Shown here in pieces: positions 35,580 to 46,968 of a stretch of 64,000 nt of DNA. This stretch comes from Serpula lacrymans var. lacrymans S7.9 (taxonomy: Eukaryota; Basidiomycota; Agaricomycetes; Boletales; Serpulaceae), in NCBI RefSeq assembly GCF_000218685.1, contig NW_006763297.1, positions 2,414,912 to 2,478,911 on the forward strand, read 5' to 3'. Position 1 is the stretch's first letter. Each line of letters begins with the position of its first letter. Both the position numbers and the translations under genes were made by a program. The notes under the pieces are model-generated. The model saw only the letters and a program-made list of their open reading frames with translations. It did no database searches and was not told where the DNA came from.

Positions 35580-36529
35580 GTGGTGGACCGGCTCCAGTTT
35601 CTTTTTCTTCAGCAGAACATTCATTTACAGTGCGATTATTTTTGATTTTTGAATCATTTTTATGGACACATTTTTTAGAATGCCTGACTGACAATAAAGG
35701 AACTGTGTTGATACTGATAGTGTTTTGCCTTGCTTTTTTTTACTGCATCTTCCCATGACATCATGATTTTCCTACTCTCTTTTTGCTATTGGACTTTACT
35801 TTATGGCTATACAAACCTGTGACATTACTCACAGCATTCATTGTTCTATCCCTTTCTTTTCCTTTTTTTGACAATCTTATCCTGTACTACCTATGCAGGA
35901 TTTGTCAGCGTACATTCCTTCCTTCATATTCTTTCTCATTCTTTTTGCACAGCTATACTGTGCATAGCCTACTTTTCTTTTACTATATAAACCCCTGTAT
36001 TTTACCTTGTAAAAAAAAACAAGAACTCCAATCCAGACTTCTTCTCTACTCTCAAGTTCACTACTCTGCTACTTGTGATCCAGTGTGGTCACAACACTTC
36101 CCACTTCTACCACTGTCAACTGCTGTCATTGTCACTTCCCACTTTTGAAGTCATTGTCATCCCTTTCAATTAGAGTCCTTCTGAGCACTACTGTTTGTGC
36201 GTCAGGAGCCTGCTATCACTGGGATCCTCGTCATATTGTCGTTCTCAAACCTACCTTGTGCTACGATTAGCAAGGTAGTGCTCGTCTATACTCGTCACAA
36301 AGCCCCTATCCTTCTATAAATTCAACTATCCCTCCTCCTCAAAACCCACACTCATACACCTCTGGGTTTTACTTTGAAGGATCTTTATATGTACCACCCC
36401 ACGAACAACCAGACCACTCCACTGTTCTAGGAGGCAAAGCCCATAAACAAGTTCCATGGAATCTGGGAGGATTGTGTGTTAGTTTGTTTTGTGTGTGGTT
36501 TTCTAACAGCAGTTCTCATCATCGACAAC
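35580..36529. other. Non-coding stretch between H2 and the Copia element
   Basis: Pyrimidine-rich plus strand with two TATA-like sites (TATATAAAC near 35986, TATAAATTC near 36316). Could contain an old LTR, but no paired copy, clean ends or target duplication was found. No gene seen. Confidence 0.35.
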
Positions 36530-36732
36530 GAGAGGCTATAGAAACGACTGAGGTATTCCTATACTAAACCCCCTACTACTTATAGTCGGAGGTGCTACTC
36601 GCTACAGTATAATGACTCCTAGGAGTACAATTGTGCTCCTAGGAGAACAATGGTTACTCCATGGAGTGGTGGCTATGCTCCATGGAGAACAATGGCTGCT
36701 TTTGCAGAGACCGGGTTTATCCGGTTTTGTCA
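36530..36732 (-). repeat. Copia 3' LTR
   Basis: On the minus strand it starts TGACAAAACC and ends GCCTCTC. By eye it is identical over 203 bp to 41438..41640. It contains four CTCCNNGGAG palindromes between 36615 and 36687. Confidence 0.85.
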
Positions 36733-37094
36733 CTCCCACTCGAGTGCAACCGTAGTCCCATAGCTTTAGAGAATTTCCAGTGTTTTTCATGAGTGAGGGG
36801 TTTAGTGAGAATGTCTGCAACCATATCTCCTGTAGGAATGTATCTGATTACTGCCTCTCCCTTTGATACTAAGTCATCTCGGATAAAATGATATTTCCGT
36901 TGAATGTGTTTTGTGTGAGCACGGAACTGTGGATCTCGTGTAAGAATGATAGCTGCTTGATAGTCACAGTGCAATGTTGTAGGTCCATTTTGAGCATGTC
37001 CAATTTCTTCAAAAAATGTCTGAAGCCATGCAAGGTGTTGTCCAGCATTGCTCAATCCAATGTACTCTGACTCTGTGGAGGATAAAGCGACCAT
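36717..37094 (-). pseudogene. Copia RNase H segment
   Basis: Contains ALSSTESEYIGLSNAGQ (catalytic Glu), LHCDYQAAI (Asp), TKHIQRKYHFIRD and VADILTKPL, all typical of Copia RNase H. It is separated from the reverse transcriptase frame by a frame break just after SDADWSGDPDTS. Confidence 0.85.
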
Positions 37095-37160
37095 GTTTTG
37101 TCTTTTGCTTGTCCAGGAGATTGCTCCTCGGATGGTGATAAAGACAAACCCTGATGTTGA

Positions 37161-38417
37161 TCAAGACGTGTCTGGGTCTCCAGACCAATCTGCATCTGAA
37201 TATCCATAGAAATCCATGTCCATGGAGACATCTGTGCCATCATAACGTAGTTCCATGTCCCTGGTTGCTTTCAGATATCGGAGGACACATTTTGCAGCTT
37301 CCCAGTGATGGCTCCTTGGAGCTGAGCTATGCCTGCTTAGTATTCCAATGACGTAGGCAATGTCTGGGTGGGTTCCGAGCATGGCATACATGAGGGAGCC
37401 TACAATTGAGAGGTATGACACTTGACGCCCTTCAATATGCATCTCGTGTTGCACAATATCTTCCCCTGGAGCATTTGCAAGGAGTTTTGATCCATGGGCC
37501 ATTGGTGTCCATACTGGTTTGCAGTTCTTCATTCCAGTACGCTCCAGGACTGTGTCAATGTATTGGCGTTGCAATAGGGATATTGTTTTGTTTGAACGAT
37601 CACGTTGGATTTCTATTCCGAGGATGTATTTTGCTTCTCCAAGGTCCTGCATTTTGAATATGGATTCGAGTTTGGCTTTTGTGATATCCATGAATTTTCG
37701 GGATGAAGCTCCTAGGAGGAGGTCATCTACATAGACAACAACAAAGCATATTTGTTTGTTGTCCCGGAATACATAGAGACATGTTTCTGCATTTAGTCTT
37801 GTGAAACCGAGCTCCTGGAGCTTGCGATCAAAAGTTTTGTTCCATGTACGACCAGCTTGTTTTAACCGGTGGATGGATTTCTTCAATCTCCAGCAGTATC
37901 CAGGTTGGATAGGAACACCCCCTGGAGGAAGCATGTACAGTTCTTCTTCAAGTTCTCCATTGAGATAAGCTGTGGATACGTCCATTTGATCAAGTTCTAG
38001 GTCGTACTTTGCTGCCAGGGCTAGAATAATTCGGATTGACTCTAAGTTTGCAACCAGAGCAAAAACCTCATGGTAATCAATCCCCTCCCTTTGAGTAAAA
38101 CCTTGTGCAACAATCCGGAGTTTGTATCTCTCAATGTTTCCGTTTTGATCAAACTTGATCCAGAACACAGGTTTTGATGTGATGGGTTTTACTCCCTTCG
38201 GAAGTGGAACAGTGTCATACACTGCATTAGTATTGAGACTTAGGAGTTCCTCCTCCAAGGCAGACTTCCATAATTCTCCATCCGGACGTGATAAGGCTTC
38301 CTTTAGTGTCCTTGGAAGGTCTGTGTTAGATGGACCGGTACTTGCTATTCCAGCAAAGAATGTCTCCTCTGTATCAGATGTTTCTTCATGAACCTCAGGA
38401 GTGTTAGGTTTCTCCAT
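37161..38417 (-). pseudogene. Copia reverse transcriptase segment
   Basis: A 418-codon frame with the Copia RT order: ALEEELLSLN, TSKPVFWIK, ELDQMDVSTAYLNGELEEE, and the catalytic YVDD in VVYVDDLLLGAS. Then come YSDADWSGDP and the start of RNase H. The polymerase core is intact, but stops cut it off from the integrase upstream and RNase H downstream. Confidence 0.88.
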
Positions 38418-38438
38418 GGAGTTGTCATGCTGCTCTTT

Positions 38439-38870
38439 TCAAGACTGTTCCTCATCTAGAGTCCTTTGATAATCTCGGTTTTTGTCTGCAGGAAAGGTCT
38501 GGCAACTGCTTCTGCATACTCCTAGGACTTCAGCAGGCATGACTGCTCTTTTAGGAACTTGTGCAGATACTCCAGGGAGTAGACACATTTGTGTATTTGT
38601 TGCCCCACTCACTCCTGAAGGTGTTGAATCACTCCTCGGAGGTGTTGGATGACTCCTTGGAGGTGTTGTATGCCTTCCAGAAGCTGATCCAATAGACAGG
38701 CTGTCTAGCTGTATTCGGACTTTTTCCACATCAGCTGGCTGTATGTTGAGGGGCTGTCCTCCCACTGACTGTAACTCTACTTTGGCTTTCCGTTCTGAAG
38801 ATGGCCAGTGTTCAGGTCTTGGTTGTAGAGACTGTTGTGGAGGGTGTCTTAGCTGATCAGGTGCTCCCAC
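38439..38870 (-). pseudogene. Copia integrase-RT linker segment
   Basis: Open frame rich in Ser, Pro and Gln between the integrase and RT frames, with TPPRSHPTPPRS-type repeats. No catalytic motifs. Typical of the variable region after Copia integrase. Confidence 0.65.
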
Positions 38871-38979
38871 TGCTCTCGGAACATCTTCATGCTAATATGG
38901 TTCCATTGCTTGTGAAACATCTTCTTGGAGATGTGGTTCCATTTGTAATTCATTTGGATCTCGGATCCGAGGGTCAGGA

Positions 38980-39804
38980 TCATCCTCCTCCAATGTTTTT
39001 TTGGTCTGGATAGTGAGCATTCTCTGGAATGAGTCCCTCCCACTGATCTGTGCTAGTGTCTGTGTTCCAGAGAGCAGTGTCATCCTTTTGTACCTTTCCG
39101 GATTCATTGAATATGACATGCCGACCGGAAAACACAGTCCGTTTTTCAGTGTCTAGGAGTTTGTAGGCTTGCTTTCCATGTGTGTAGCCAATCATTATGG
39201 CTTTGCGCCCCTTGGAGTAAAACTTCCCTTGCCTTTTGTCTTTCGGAATCAAGGCATATGCTTGGCATCCGAAAGGGCGAAACAAAGTTGGATCAACTCT
39301 CCTTTTAAACAGTATTTCATATGGGGTCCTTCCATGGAGTCCTGATGCTGGGCTGCATGCTGTGATATATGCAGCTGTTTGCATGGCATCTACCCAAAAT
39401 GACTTTGGGAGCTTGGAATCATGGAGCATAGTGGTTGCTAATGTAGCCAATGTCTGATTCATGCGTTCTGCAATGCCATTTTGTTCCGGAGTATCTGCAG
39501 CTGTAGTTTCTTGGATGACACCATCTCCTCGGAGTTGATTTTTGAATGCATTGCCAGTATATTCTCCTCCCCCATCGCTCCGGAGGAATTCTGTGTATAG
39601 TGGAGTGAAGTTTTCTTCTCCCAAATGAGTCTGGAAGAATGTTTGGACATCTTCTTTCCATTGCTTGTATCGTTCCAGTGCTTCACTTTTATGTTTTAGG
39701 AAATATATCCATGGAAATTTGGAGAAATCATCTACAATGATAATCCAGTACTGGAAACCCGCCCTGGAAGTTGATTTGATTGGTCCTCCAACATCTGTGT
39801 GCAC
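38980..39804 (-). pseudogene. Copia integrase core
   Basis: The DDE residues are visible: Asp in HTDVGG, Asp in RSDGGGEYTG, Glu in PEQNGIAERMN. Then come SFWVDAMQTAAYI and RPFGCQAYALIPK. The HHCC finger lies upstream in another frame (CEPCALGK), so a frameshift separates the two. The frame ends at 38980 shortly after the core. Confidence 0.86.
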
Positions 39805-39946
39805 AATTTGTATGGGGCGCTTGGCTCGGTTTCCTCCAGTGGACTTGAAAGGTAATTTCTTCCATCTTTCCTAAAGCACAAGGTTCACAAAACTCTGGGG
39901 TTCCGGTAAGGGTGTCTATGTCCTGGAGCTGTCTTTTTGTAACCAT

Positions 39947-41044
39947 TCATTGCAAGCAGTCCATTCCAATGTGTCCCATTCTCCTGTGCAATAAATTTAC
40001 ATCTACTGCTGCAAAAGCTGACTTCGGGTTGATTTCGGGTTTTGCTTGGATGTGATAAAGTCCTCGCTTGTGTAACACAGTGAGGATAAGTTCCTCCTTT
40101 TTCCGAACTTCACAAGCATTTGACCCTGCTGGAAAAAGTGTTGATAACCCCGTTTTGGACAATTTGTGGACAGAGATGAGTGCTAACGTGAAGTTTGGCA
40201 CAAGTAAGACATTTGACAGTGCAATATTGTAGTCTTTTTTGCCAACAGTTGCTTGTAGGATTACTGTTCCAATGCCAATGGCATTTACAGAGGATTCATC
40301 CCCAAAACTGATTGTCCTCGGAGGATGCAGAACATGGTATGTTCCTGGCTCAAACCAGGAGCGGTGAGGGACCATGTGGGATGTTGCTCCAGAGTCAATA
40401 ATAATTGTTGTTTTGGTCTTATCGGGTTCCGACACAAGGTAAGCTTGAATGCGTTTAGCAAGGGGCTTGGAAATATGTACATGTTCCAATGCAATATGAC
40501 TCTGTTCCTCCTCGGAGTCAGATCCAGATGATTGCTCCGCCGTATTTGCCTTTTTCTTCTTCCTTTGACCTTTTCCGGCTGACTGAAGTGTTCGACACTC
40601 CGAGGTGTTGTGTGTTTTGGCTTTGTGGAAGTCACACCACTTCTCCTCGGATTTGAGTGCTGTTTTGGAACCTCCAGGGGCCTTCCCTGACTGTCGTGCA
40701 ACTTCTGCAGTGATCCGGATCTCAACTGCATCAAAGGTAAGTTTATTTTCTTCAATCGTGTTGATTACCGATGACTGAAATATTTGCCATTCAGGAGTGC
40801 ATGGGAGAGATTGGAGAAGAGCGAAGGCCATGAGTTTGGTATCAACTCCTAGTTTCATTCCGGAGAAGTGTGAATCAATTGTCTGGATTTTTGCAATGTG
40901 GTCCTGGATAGGTGATGTCCCATTCCAGGACAATTTGGTGAGTTGCTGGAATGAATAGAAGGCCGAGGCAATGTTGGATGTCTGATGGAGTGAGACAAAT
41001 TTATCAAATAACTCCTTGGAGCTGGTGAGGTCTCCAGTCCTCAT
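39947..41044 (-). pseudogene. Copia gag and protease segment
   Basis: A 365-codon frame. The gag-like N-terminal region has DHIAKIQTIDSHFSGM. A short Cys/His knuckle (CDFHKAKTHNTSEC) follows, then the protease active site IIDSGATSHM and the pre-integrase motif LLHRRMGHIGMDCLQ. It then stops at TGA (39947..39949), after which related sequence continues, so the stop is premature. The true start of gag lies further upstream, toward 41271, in another frame. Confidence 0.85.
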
Positions 41045-41353
41045 TAGGACGGCATCAGAGATATGGTCCTGGATGATTCCATGTGTCTTCTTATCCTTAA
41101 GTATCCAGGTGATCTCAGGATCCTCCGAGGTAGGTTTTCCTGGTGAGGGCTTAAGCTCCTCTCCAGTAACAACCCGGAGAACTTTTTCCCGACGTAGCTT
41201 TGAGATGATCCGGAGTTTCCATATCTGAAAATTGTTGGGTCCAGTGAGAAATGGACATGCGGATGTATCACGTGCTGTGGTTATGGTTCCGAGGTTGCCG
41301 TTTCAAATAAGAATTATTTCCTGCTTAGCTTTTGCGCACCAGGGCTCATAACC

Positions 41354-41436
41354 TAATAAAACTAAGTGAAACTACAATAGATGTTAGTTTAAGGTGATCT
41401 CTAATAAATGTAATGTAACATAACTCAGCCGCTGCC
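41354..41436. repeat. 83-bp segment shared with the H2 transposase gene (34641..34723)
   Basis: Same orientation, one mismatch. Here the intron donor GT of the transposase copy reads TT. Lies between the 5' LTR and the Copia internal region. Confidence 0.88.
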
Positions 41437-41437
41437 T

Positions 41438-41640
41438 GAGAGGCTATAGAAACGACTGAGGTATTCCTATACTAAACCCCCTACTACTTATAGTCGGAGG
41501 TGCTACTCGCTACAGTATAATGACTCCTAGGAGTACAATTGTGCTCCTAGGAGAACAATGGTTACTCCATGGAGTGGTGGCTATGCTCCATGGAGAACAA
41601 TGGCTGCTTTTGCAGAGACCGGGTTTATCCGGTTTTGTCA
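41438..41640 (-). repeat. Copia 5' LTR
   Basis: Identical by eye to 36530..36732 over 203 bp. Confidence 0.85.
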
Positions 41641-41961
41641 GGTGAAGGATTTTTTTAACGGTTTTATCTAACTGCTGGCGCCGTTGCTGGCGGATAGTCG
41701 GACGGTTTTGAGTGAGAGCTGCGGGTATGATGGGGGTAGATTAGCATTTTTCAAATCTCATTTTGATCTTATATATGAGGTAGAAGATGTATTTTCAGTG
41801 TATTCTCCATTTTGTATTTCTAAACCTAAATGGAATCTACCCTGAGTTATTCCTCGGTTATCTTTACCAAACGCCAGGGGCTTTGCTTCGTTAGTCTTAA
41901 AATCCTCTCTGGAGGACTTCCCCCCAGCTTCGCTTACACTCTGAACGCAGCTAATACTCTA

Positions 41962-42318
41962 CTGTCGTTAACCGTCAGCTTGGATGGGGGGGGCTATTCG
42001 GACGTCACAGAGGTCACACAAGCCAAGTTAGAGCTCCTCTCGGCACTATCAGTGTTTGAACATGATTTTGAGTGTGGCGCACCTGAACTTTTTGAAACTG
42101 AGATTGCAGTACCTTAGTAGAGTGTTACTTTCTCGAAAGTCACGCACATGGAAGGAACTTGCTTAATAATTCAGGATTTTGTGCTAGGAAAGTTGGAGTA
42201 AGTAGTAAGAATATATAGAACTACTATGGGTTGAGTTGTTGAGGAAAAATGATAGTGGAACATATGTTTTCAGAAATGTCCGAATAGCCCCCCCATCCGA
42301 ACTGACAGTTAACGACAG
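41962..42318. mobile_element. MITE copy 1, TA-flanked (Tc1/mariner-like)
   Basis: About 357 bp, with terminal inverted repeats of about 43 bp that begin CTGTCGTTAAC and contain a run of G (GGGGGGGCTATTCGGAC on the left, the complement on the right). TA lies immediately outside both ends (41960..41961 and 42319..42320), as expected for mariner-type target duplication. It has no coding capacity, so it is non-autonomous. Confidence 0.88.
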
Positions 42319-42951
42319 TATACTATAAAAGCACATTCAATAAGGGGACAGACGGGTCTTCAATGTTGTGCAAGCAAGTTGTACCACTCACGACTAGAAA
42401 AGGGTCGGATTGATCCATATCACCACACGGTAGGGTTACTAACTATCTTTTATAATCGCTGCAAGGTGTGGTGCCNNNNNNNNNNNNNNNNNNNNNNNNN
42501 NNNNNNNNNNNNNNNNNNNNNNNNNNNNNNNNNNNNNNNNNNNNNNNNNNNNNNNNNNNNNNNNNNNNNNNNNNNCGCGGCGGGCAGGGTATGATCAAAC
42601 CAACTATCGCATAGCACTATTAGTAGGCCTCTGCATCCCATTCTTCATCGATGAGATTACGTTGAAGAATCTTTCTGTGGCAGGGGATATAATTGAGCCA
42701 ACTTACTGTAAGCTCACTGGCTGGCAATTGCTTATTTCGTATCAACATTAGCGAAACTTTCCCAATTGCAAGCAGGTAGTTTGCAGTAACTCGTGATCCG
42801 GTGATGTTTGCCATTTTTATACAAGAGTTCCATGCCCAAGTTGCTCCCTCTGCTGGAACAGGTCCAGTAACAGCGGCATTTCGTCCCGGGGAAGTACCAA
42901 GACTTCTGCCAGAGAACATGGTTAAGAACTTTTGCAAAATGTCAGCGGGTA
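42319..42951. other. Sequence between the two MITEs, including an assembly gap
   Basis: Unique sequence on each side of the N run. A minus-strand open frame (42620..42937) has no motif I recognise and may be a chance frame or a fragment. Confidence 0.4.
42476..42575. other. Assembly gap (100 N)
   Basis: Exactly 100 unknown bases, a conventional scaffold placeholder; the true length is unknown. Confidence 0.99.
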
Positions 42952-43303
42952 CTGTCGTTAACTGTCAGTTCAGATGGGGGGGCTATTTGGACATTTCTGA
43001 AAACATATGTTCCACTGTCATTTTTCCTCAACAACTCAACCCATAGCAGTTCTATATATTCTTACTACTTACTCCAACTTTCCTAGCACAAAATCCTGAA
43101 TTATTGAGCGAGTTCCTTCCATGTGTGACTTTCGAGAAAGTAACGCTCTACTAAGGTACTGCAATCTCAGTTTCAAAAAGTTCAGGTGCCTCAAAATCAT
43201 GTTCAAACACTGATAGTGCCGAGCGGAGCTCTAACTTGGCTTGTGTGACCTCTGTGACGTCCGAATAGCCCCCCCCCCCATCCGAGCTGACGGTTAACGA
43301 CAG
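42952..43303. mobile_element. MITE copy 2, inverted relative to copy 1
   Basis: About 352 bp, the same element as copy 1 in the opposite orientation, with TA on both sides (42950..42951 and 43304..43305). A handful of substitutions and G/C-run length changes separate the copies. Confidence 0.88.
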
Positions 43304-43461
43304 TATATCCGGAATTTCTGATTTTGTCTTACGCAGTATGATTCTTTAATCTCAAAAACGTTGTCAATCCATTGTCATACAGTAGAATCGTGTTTGTTTA
43401 CATTTGACGGTGCTCCTTTTCAGCTTTGTTCCCCAATACATCGAAAGTACGAATACAAAAG

Positions 43462-45519
43462 TCAATTAATTACCAGCATCAGTTCATCCAAACAAATCTC
43501 CAGGGTTTTCAAAGACTGGCTGTTGATCGTTTGGGGGGCTACCATCAGGCTGTAGAGGTAGACAGCGATTAATTTTGTAGGCATGAGCAAGCGGGGAGGG
43601 AATCTCCATACCATCCGAGCCTTCCTGCTCCATTCATTTTTGGCCTTTTGCTCGAAGTCATTCAAAGCTGGATAATCTGGTTGAAAATCGGGTCCAAATG
43701 CCTTCTTAAGTTCATCCAATGTGACCATATATTTCGGTTTGACAAGGTTGTTTGGTCCATATTGAATGCTCTGATGGTATTTCGAGTCTTTTGCGAGTTG
43801 TTGACTTTCAAGGCGAGTCTCGTGTCCAATAACAAACTGTTCACCCCAAGGAGTCTCTTCGTACGCGTTATGAGGCTGCGATTTTCCCCATGGTTCTGGA
43901 TCTTGTTGCTTGCTTGACTGCAGGAAAGGAAGATCAAGGTCTACGAAAGACTGGATTTCTCCCTGTAGAGTATCAGTTAGCCATATCAATCGTAGACAAG
44001 TCCAGGGTTCGAGGCATTACATACCGCCATCCAGAAAACAGCTATGTCAGCGAGCTCATGTGGCTTATACCCTCCGCCAACATCGGAATGGGCACCTGGG
44101 AACCACACCTAAAAGATGTTAAGGCACAGCAGTAGACACATAACAGAATATCAAAATGTACCTCTTTCAAGATCTGGCCAGGACGCAGTCCAGCTTTAGG
44201 AACTTTCCATAACGTAGGTAAGAACTTTTGTCGGTTCTCTTGCATGGAGACAGCATGCAATGCGACATCGATTGACGCTGGGAGGCTACCGTCCTCAATG
44301 TTGAGAGCGTTTATCTCGTTTAGGACAGAGCCGACGGTGTCCCATACGCCAACACACCTGTATGATAACTTCGGTCATGTTATCCCACATTGAAGAATTC
44401 ATAAACCATTACCTGATCCTAGTGGTTCTTGTGCCAGGGGGGATAATAGGATCTTTGTGATCGACAAGCTGGCGCCAGATTGTAAAGAAATGACCAAGCT
44501 GCTTTGTTTCCAGAAGGCCAATACGGTCCTGAAACAATATCAGTCCCACTATACATAACTTGATTTATCAGCAACTGACAATTAAACCAGCAAGCTTTCG
44601 TGCTGCGTAAGCACCCCTGGAATTTCAAAATTTAATGCATGCTGATCCATAGTTACGTCTCGAGCCATCATCACCTTGAAAATCTGCGGGTAACATGAGT
44701 CACTACTTTTTCAACAGTCGACTCTGGCTTACCCAAAAATATATATCTCGTCTTCGACTTCAAAATTTTGTGCGATAAATGCATATGCATCACGGATCTT
44801 ACTTGCTATGGTTTTCGAATTAGTACACCATACACAAGGTTCCGATAGCAAAAATAAGACTCACCGACTGCTATGCCGGTAGCCTCTGTATAAATAGATG
44901 GGATCATCCGAGAGATTAGATCTAAACTGAAATATACGCACGAGTGATCTTGGATTCAATTACGGGGTCTCCATCAAAACCTGCCTCAGAGCCAACACCG
45001 CTTTGATAGAACACAATTTGTTGTTTGTGTTCGCTGCAGGAGTTATCAGCACTACAGTTCCACTACAGCAGCCGCTTGACGTACGAAGAATACAGCTTGA
45101 CAGCCCGCGCTAATTGAGGTTGACACTCTTTAGTAGGTTGATCACCAGGTCACAATAATCAGTAATACTAACAAAGGCGCAACACATTTGAAGCATTTTG
45201 AGGATCAGAGCTACCACCTCTTGGAGCGCCTGAAAAAAATATTCAATTCACATCATGTCATCTAAGTAACCTTCTCTTACCAGGTTCTGTGATAGTCTTT
45301 ATATCAGCTATCAGTTAGAGAAAGAAGACCCGATTCCTCACCTTTTTCATCAAGTAAGGTGTTTGCATCATCGGCTTTGGCTTGCGCCATGGATTTGGAT
45401 TCTGTTATAAAAAATCATCAAGACATCATGGGCCATGGGAAACAGGATGATAATTCACCACTAAGATTGCCATCCATGCCAGTACCATCGCAAAAGATCA
45501 GAAGCCTTTTAGGAGCCAT
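43462..45519 (-). CDS. DUF2235 alpha/beta hydrolase (no repeat domain)
   Basis: Thirteen exons: 45462..45519, 45342..45401, 45173..45229, 45085..45109, 44942..45033, 44865..44885, 44733..44805, 44675..44683, 44580..44616, 44413..44528, about 44162..44357, 44025..44108 and 43462..43962, giving about 442 residues. Landmarks are KRLLIFCDGTGMDG, NVLRLSRAV, QIVFYQSGVGSE, EIYIFGFSRGAYAARKLAGL with the nucleophile Ser, VGVWDTVGSV, ALHAVSMQENRQKFLP and EVWFPGAHSDVGGGYKP. These match the DUF2235/Tle1-like fold seen in the 11.5-17.5 kb gene, but there are no C-terminal repeats. The serine nucleophile is encoded by a 9-nt exon. The two genes share the intron just before GFSRGA, so they are distant paralogues. 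Lipase or esterase activity is likely from the fold; the substrate is unknown. Confidence 0.85.
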
Positions 45520-46968
45520 GATTGCACGCGAATAATATCTGAGTGGAGGGAACGCAGAATTCAGTCGACCAAACTTGCCTTGGCGGTTGATATAGCTTTG
45601 TGTTATCGAGGGCGTCAATCAGGTTCCGAGTCCCCCTGACCTCAGAAGGAAAAGAAGACACGGTCAGGTCACAATACTTTCCCCATCAGGACGTGGTAAT
45701 GCTTCTCCTTAATACGAGGACAAAGTGTCCCGGAAAATGGACGTCGATGTATGACTCACGTTCTATCGCGTATCAGTGTGTTCCTTTGTGTTGCGTCTCC
45801 TCGAGGCAGCTCGGGAAATCCCTATCTAGGTATCACGGAGCCTCTGTTCAAGGAGGTAGCTACTCAACTGTACGTTCCATTGCGGAAGGGTGTCGTTACT
45901 AGGAGCTGCTGCGTTGATGTTGCCAGTATATGCACCGAACGTGATTGAAGGTGGGACTACACAGTTAGACCATAAGTCAGTCGGTCCCCTTGGGGTCTGA
46001 CGTCGCTTCAACCACGTCAACAGACGAATAGAAGAATCAAAACGTGCCCTACTCTGAGCCATTCGCAGAACCGCTTTATGTTATTTTAACTCGTGGAGAA
46101 TGCAAAAGGAAATGGGTTACCACTAATCGTTCCTTACTATAAAATGACCACTACGACATGGTGGAGCGCTTGAGCGGAGGTTAAGCCATGACAAGGTCTA
46201 TGGAATCAGTATAACATAATTCAGGTAACGAAGCGAATAATGTAAAGGATCATCACGTACGATCATGGAGGGGAAGCATGTAATTAATTGACAGAGGACT
46301 AGGGAAAGAGATTAATATTCATTCGCTTTCCCCACCCACATATTACCTTCAGCGATTGCCACAGTCGTCGGTACCTTTCGTTCAATATAACGAGCGATGG
46401 GTAACGACGAGCAAACACCAGGTGAGGGTAGAGTTAGAGCTGATGGTAGTGGACAAGCTCTGGAGTGAGTTGCGGTGGATGGGTGAACGGTTGAGTGATG
46501 CGTTATAAGCTATGTGATAGATGGGGGTTTGGACGGCATAGGTAATTCCAGAGCTCTCCAAACCTTTGTAGTAAGTCAGTTTTCAGTCTCGTGGGCAACT
46601 TTGTACTCACCTGTATGATGTCTAATCACACCCAAACGCATGGTGTCGAGGGAGTCTTCCCCTAACGAAGGCATGTAACTGTGCCGGTATGGTCCTTCAC
46701 GTTAGTTCTAGCCAGCCACCTCGACATGTAAAACAATCTGATGTGACCAATCTGCCACAGTGTATTCTGATATAGGGGCGGTATAAGTCGCTGACAATAG
46801 GTTAATGGCAGGACCTAGCTGTGTTCGTAACGCATAAACTGAAAAACTATGCCACGTACCGATAGTCGTGCTGATGGTGAAAGAACTCAGCATATGGCTT
46901 GCACTTACTGGAATACTTGGATCTCAGAATGTTCTGAATCAATTGCCCTAGAATACAGTTATATTTTT
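45520..46968. other. Intergenic, no gene seen
   Basis: About 1.4 kb between the DUF2235 gene start and the APC2 stop. Short open frames on both strands (for example 45600..45902 and 46708..46893) have no motif and no supporting exon structure. Confidence 0.45.

Larger units (their letters stand above)
36530..41640 (-). mobile_element. Ty1/Copia LTR retrotransposon, defective
   Basis: Gene order on the minus strand is gag, protease, integrase, reverse transcriptase, RNase H, the Copia order. It is bounded by identical 203-bp direct repeats (41438..41640 and 36530..36732). A purine-rich tract (GAGTGGGAG) lies directly before the 3' LTR. Flanks do not show a matching 5-bp duplication (ACAAC versus GGTGA), so one end may be rearranged or the true LTR may be longer than 203 bp. 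Confidence 0.88.

Noticed and set aside
35706..36120. Possible solo LTR (TGTTGA..., TATA box, pyrimidine-rich tail)
   Set aside because: No clean terminal inverted dinucleotide plus matching target duplication, and no second copy in the window.
42620..42937. Minus-strand frame of 105 codons next to the gap
   Set aside because: No motif or exon structure; one end is close to the N run so it cannot be judged.
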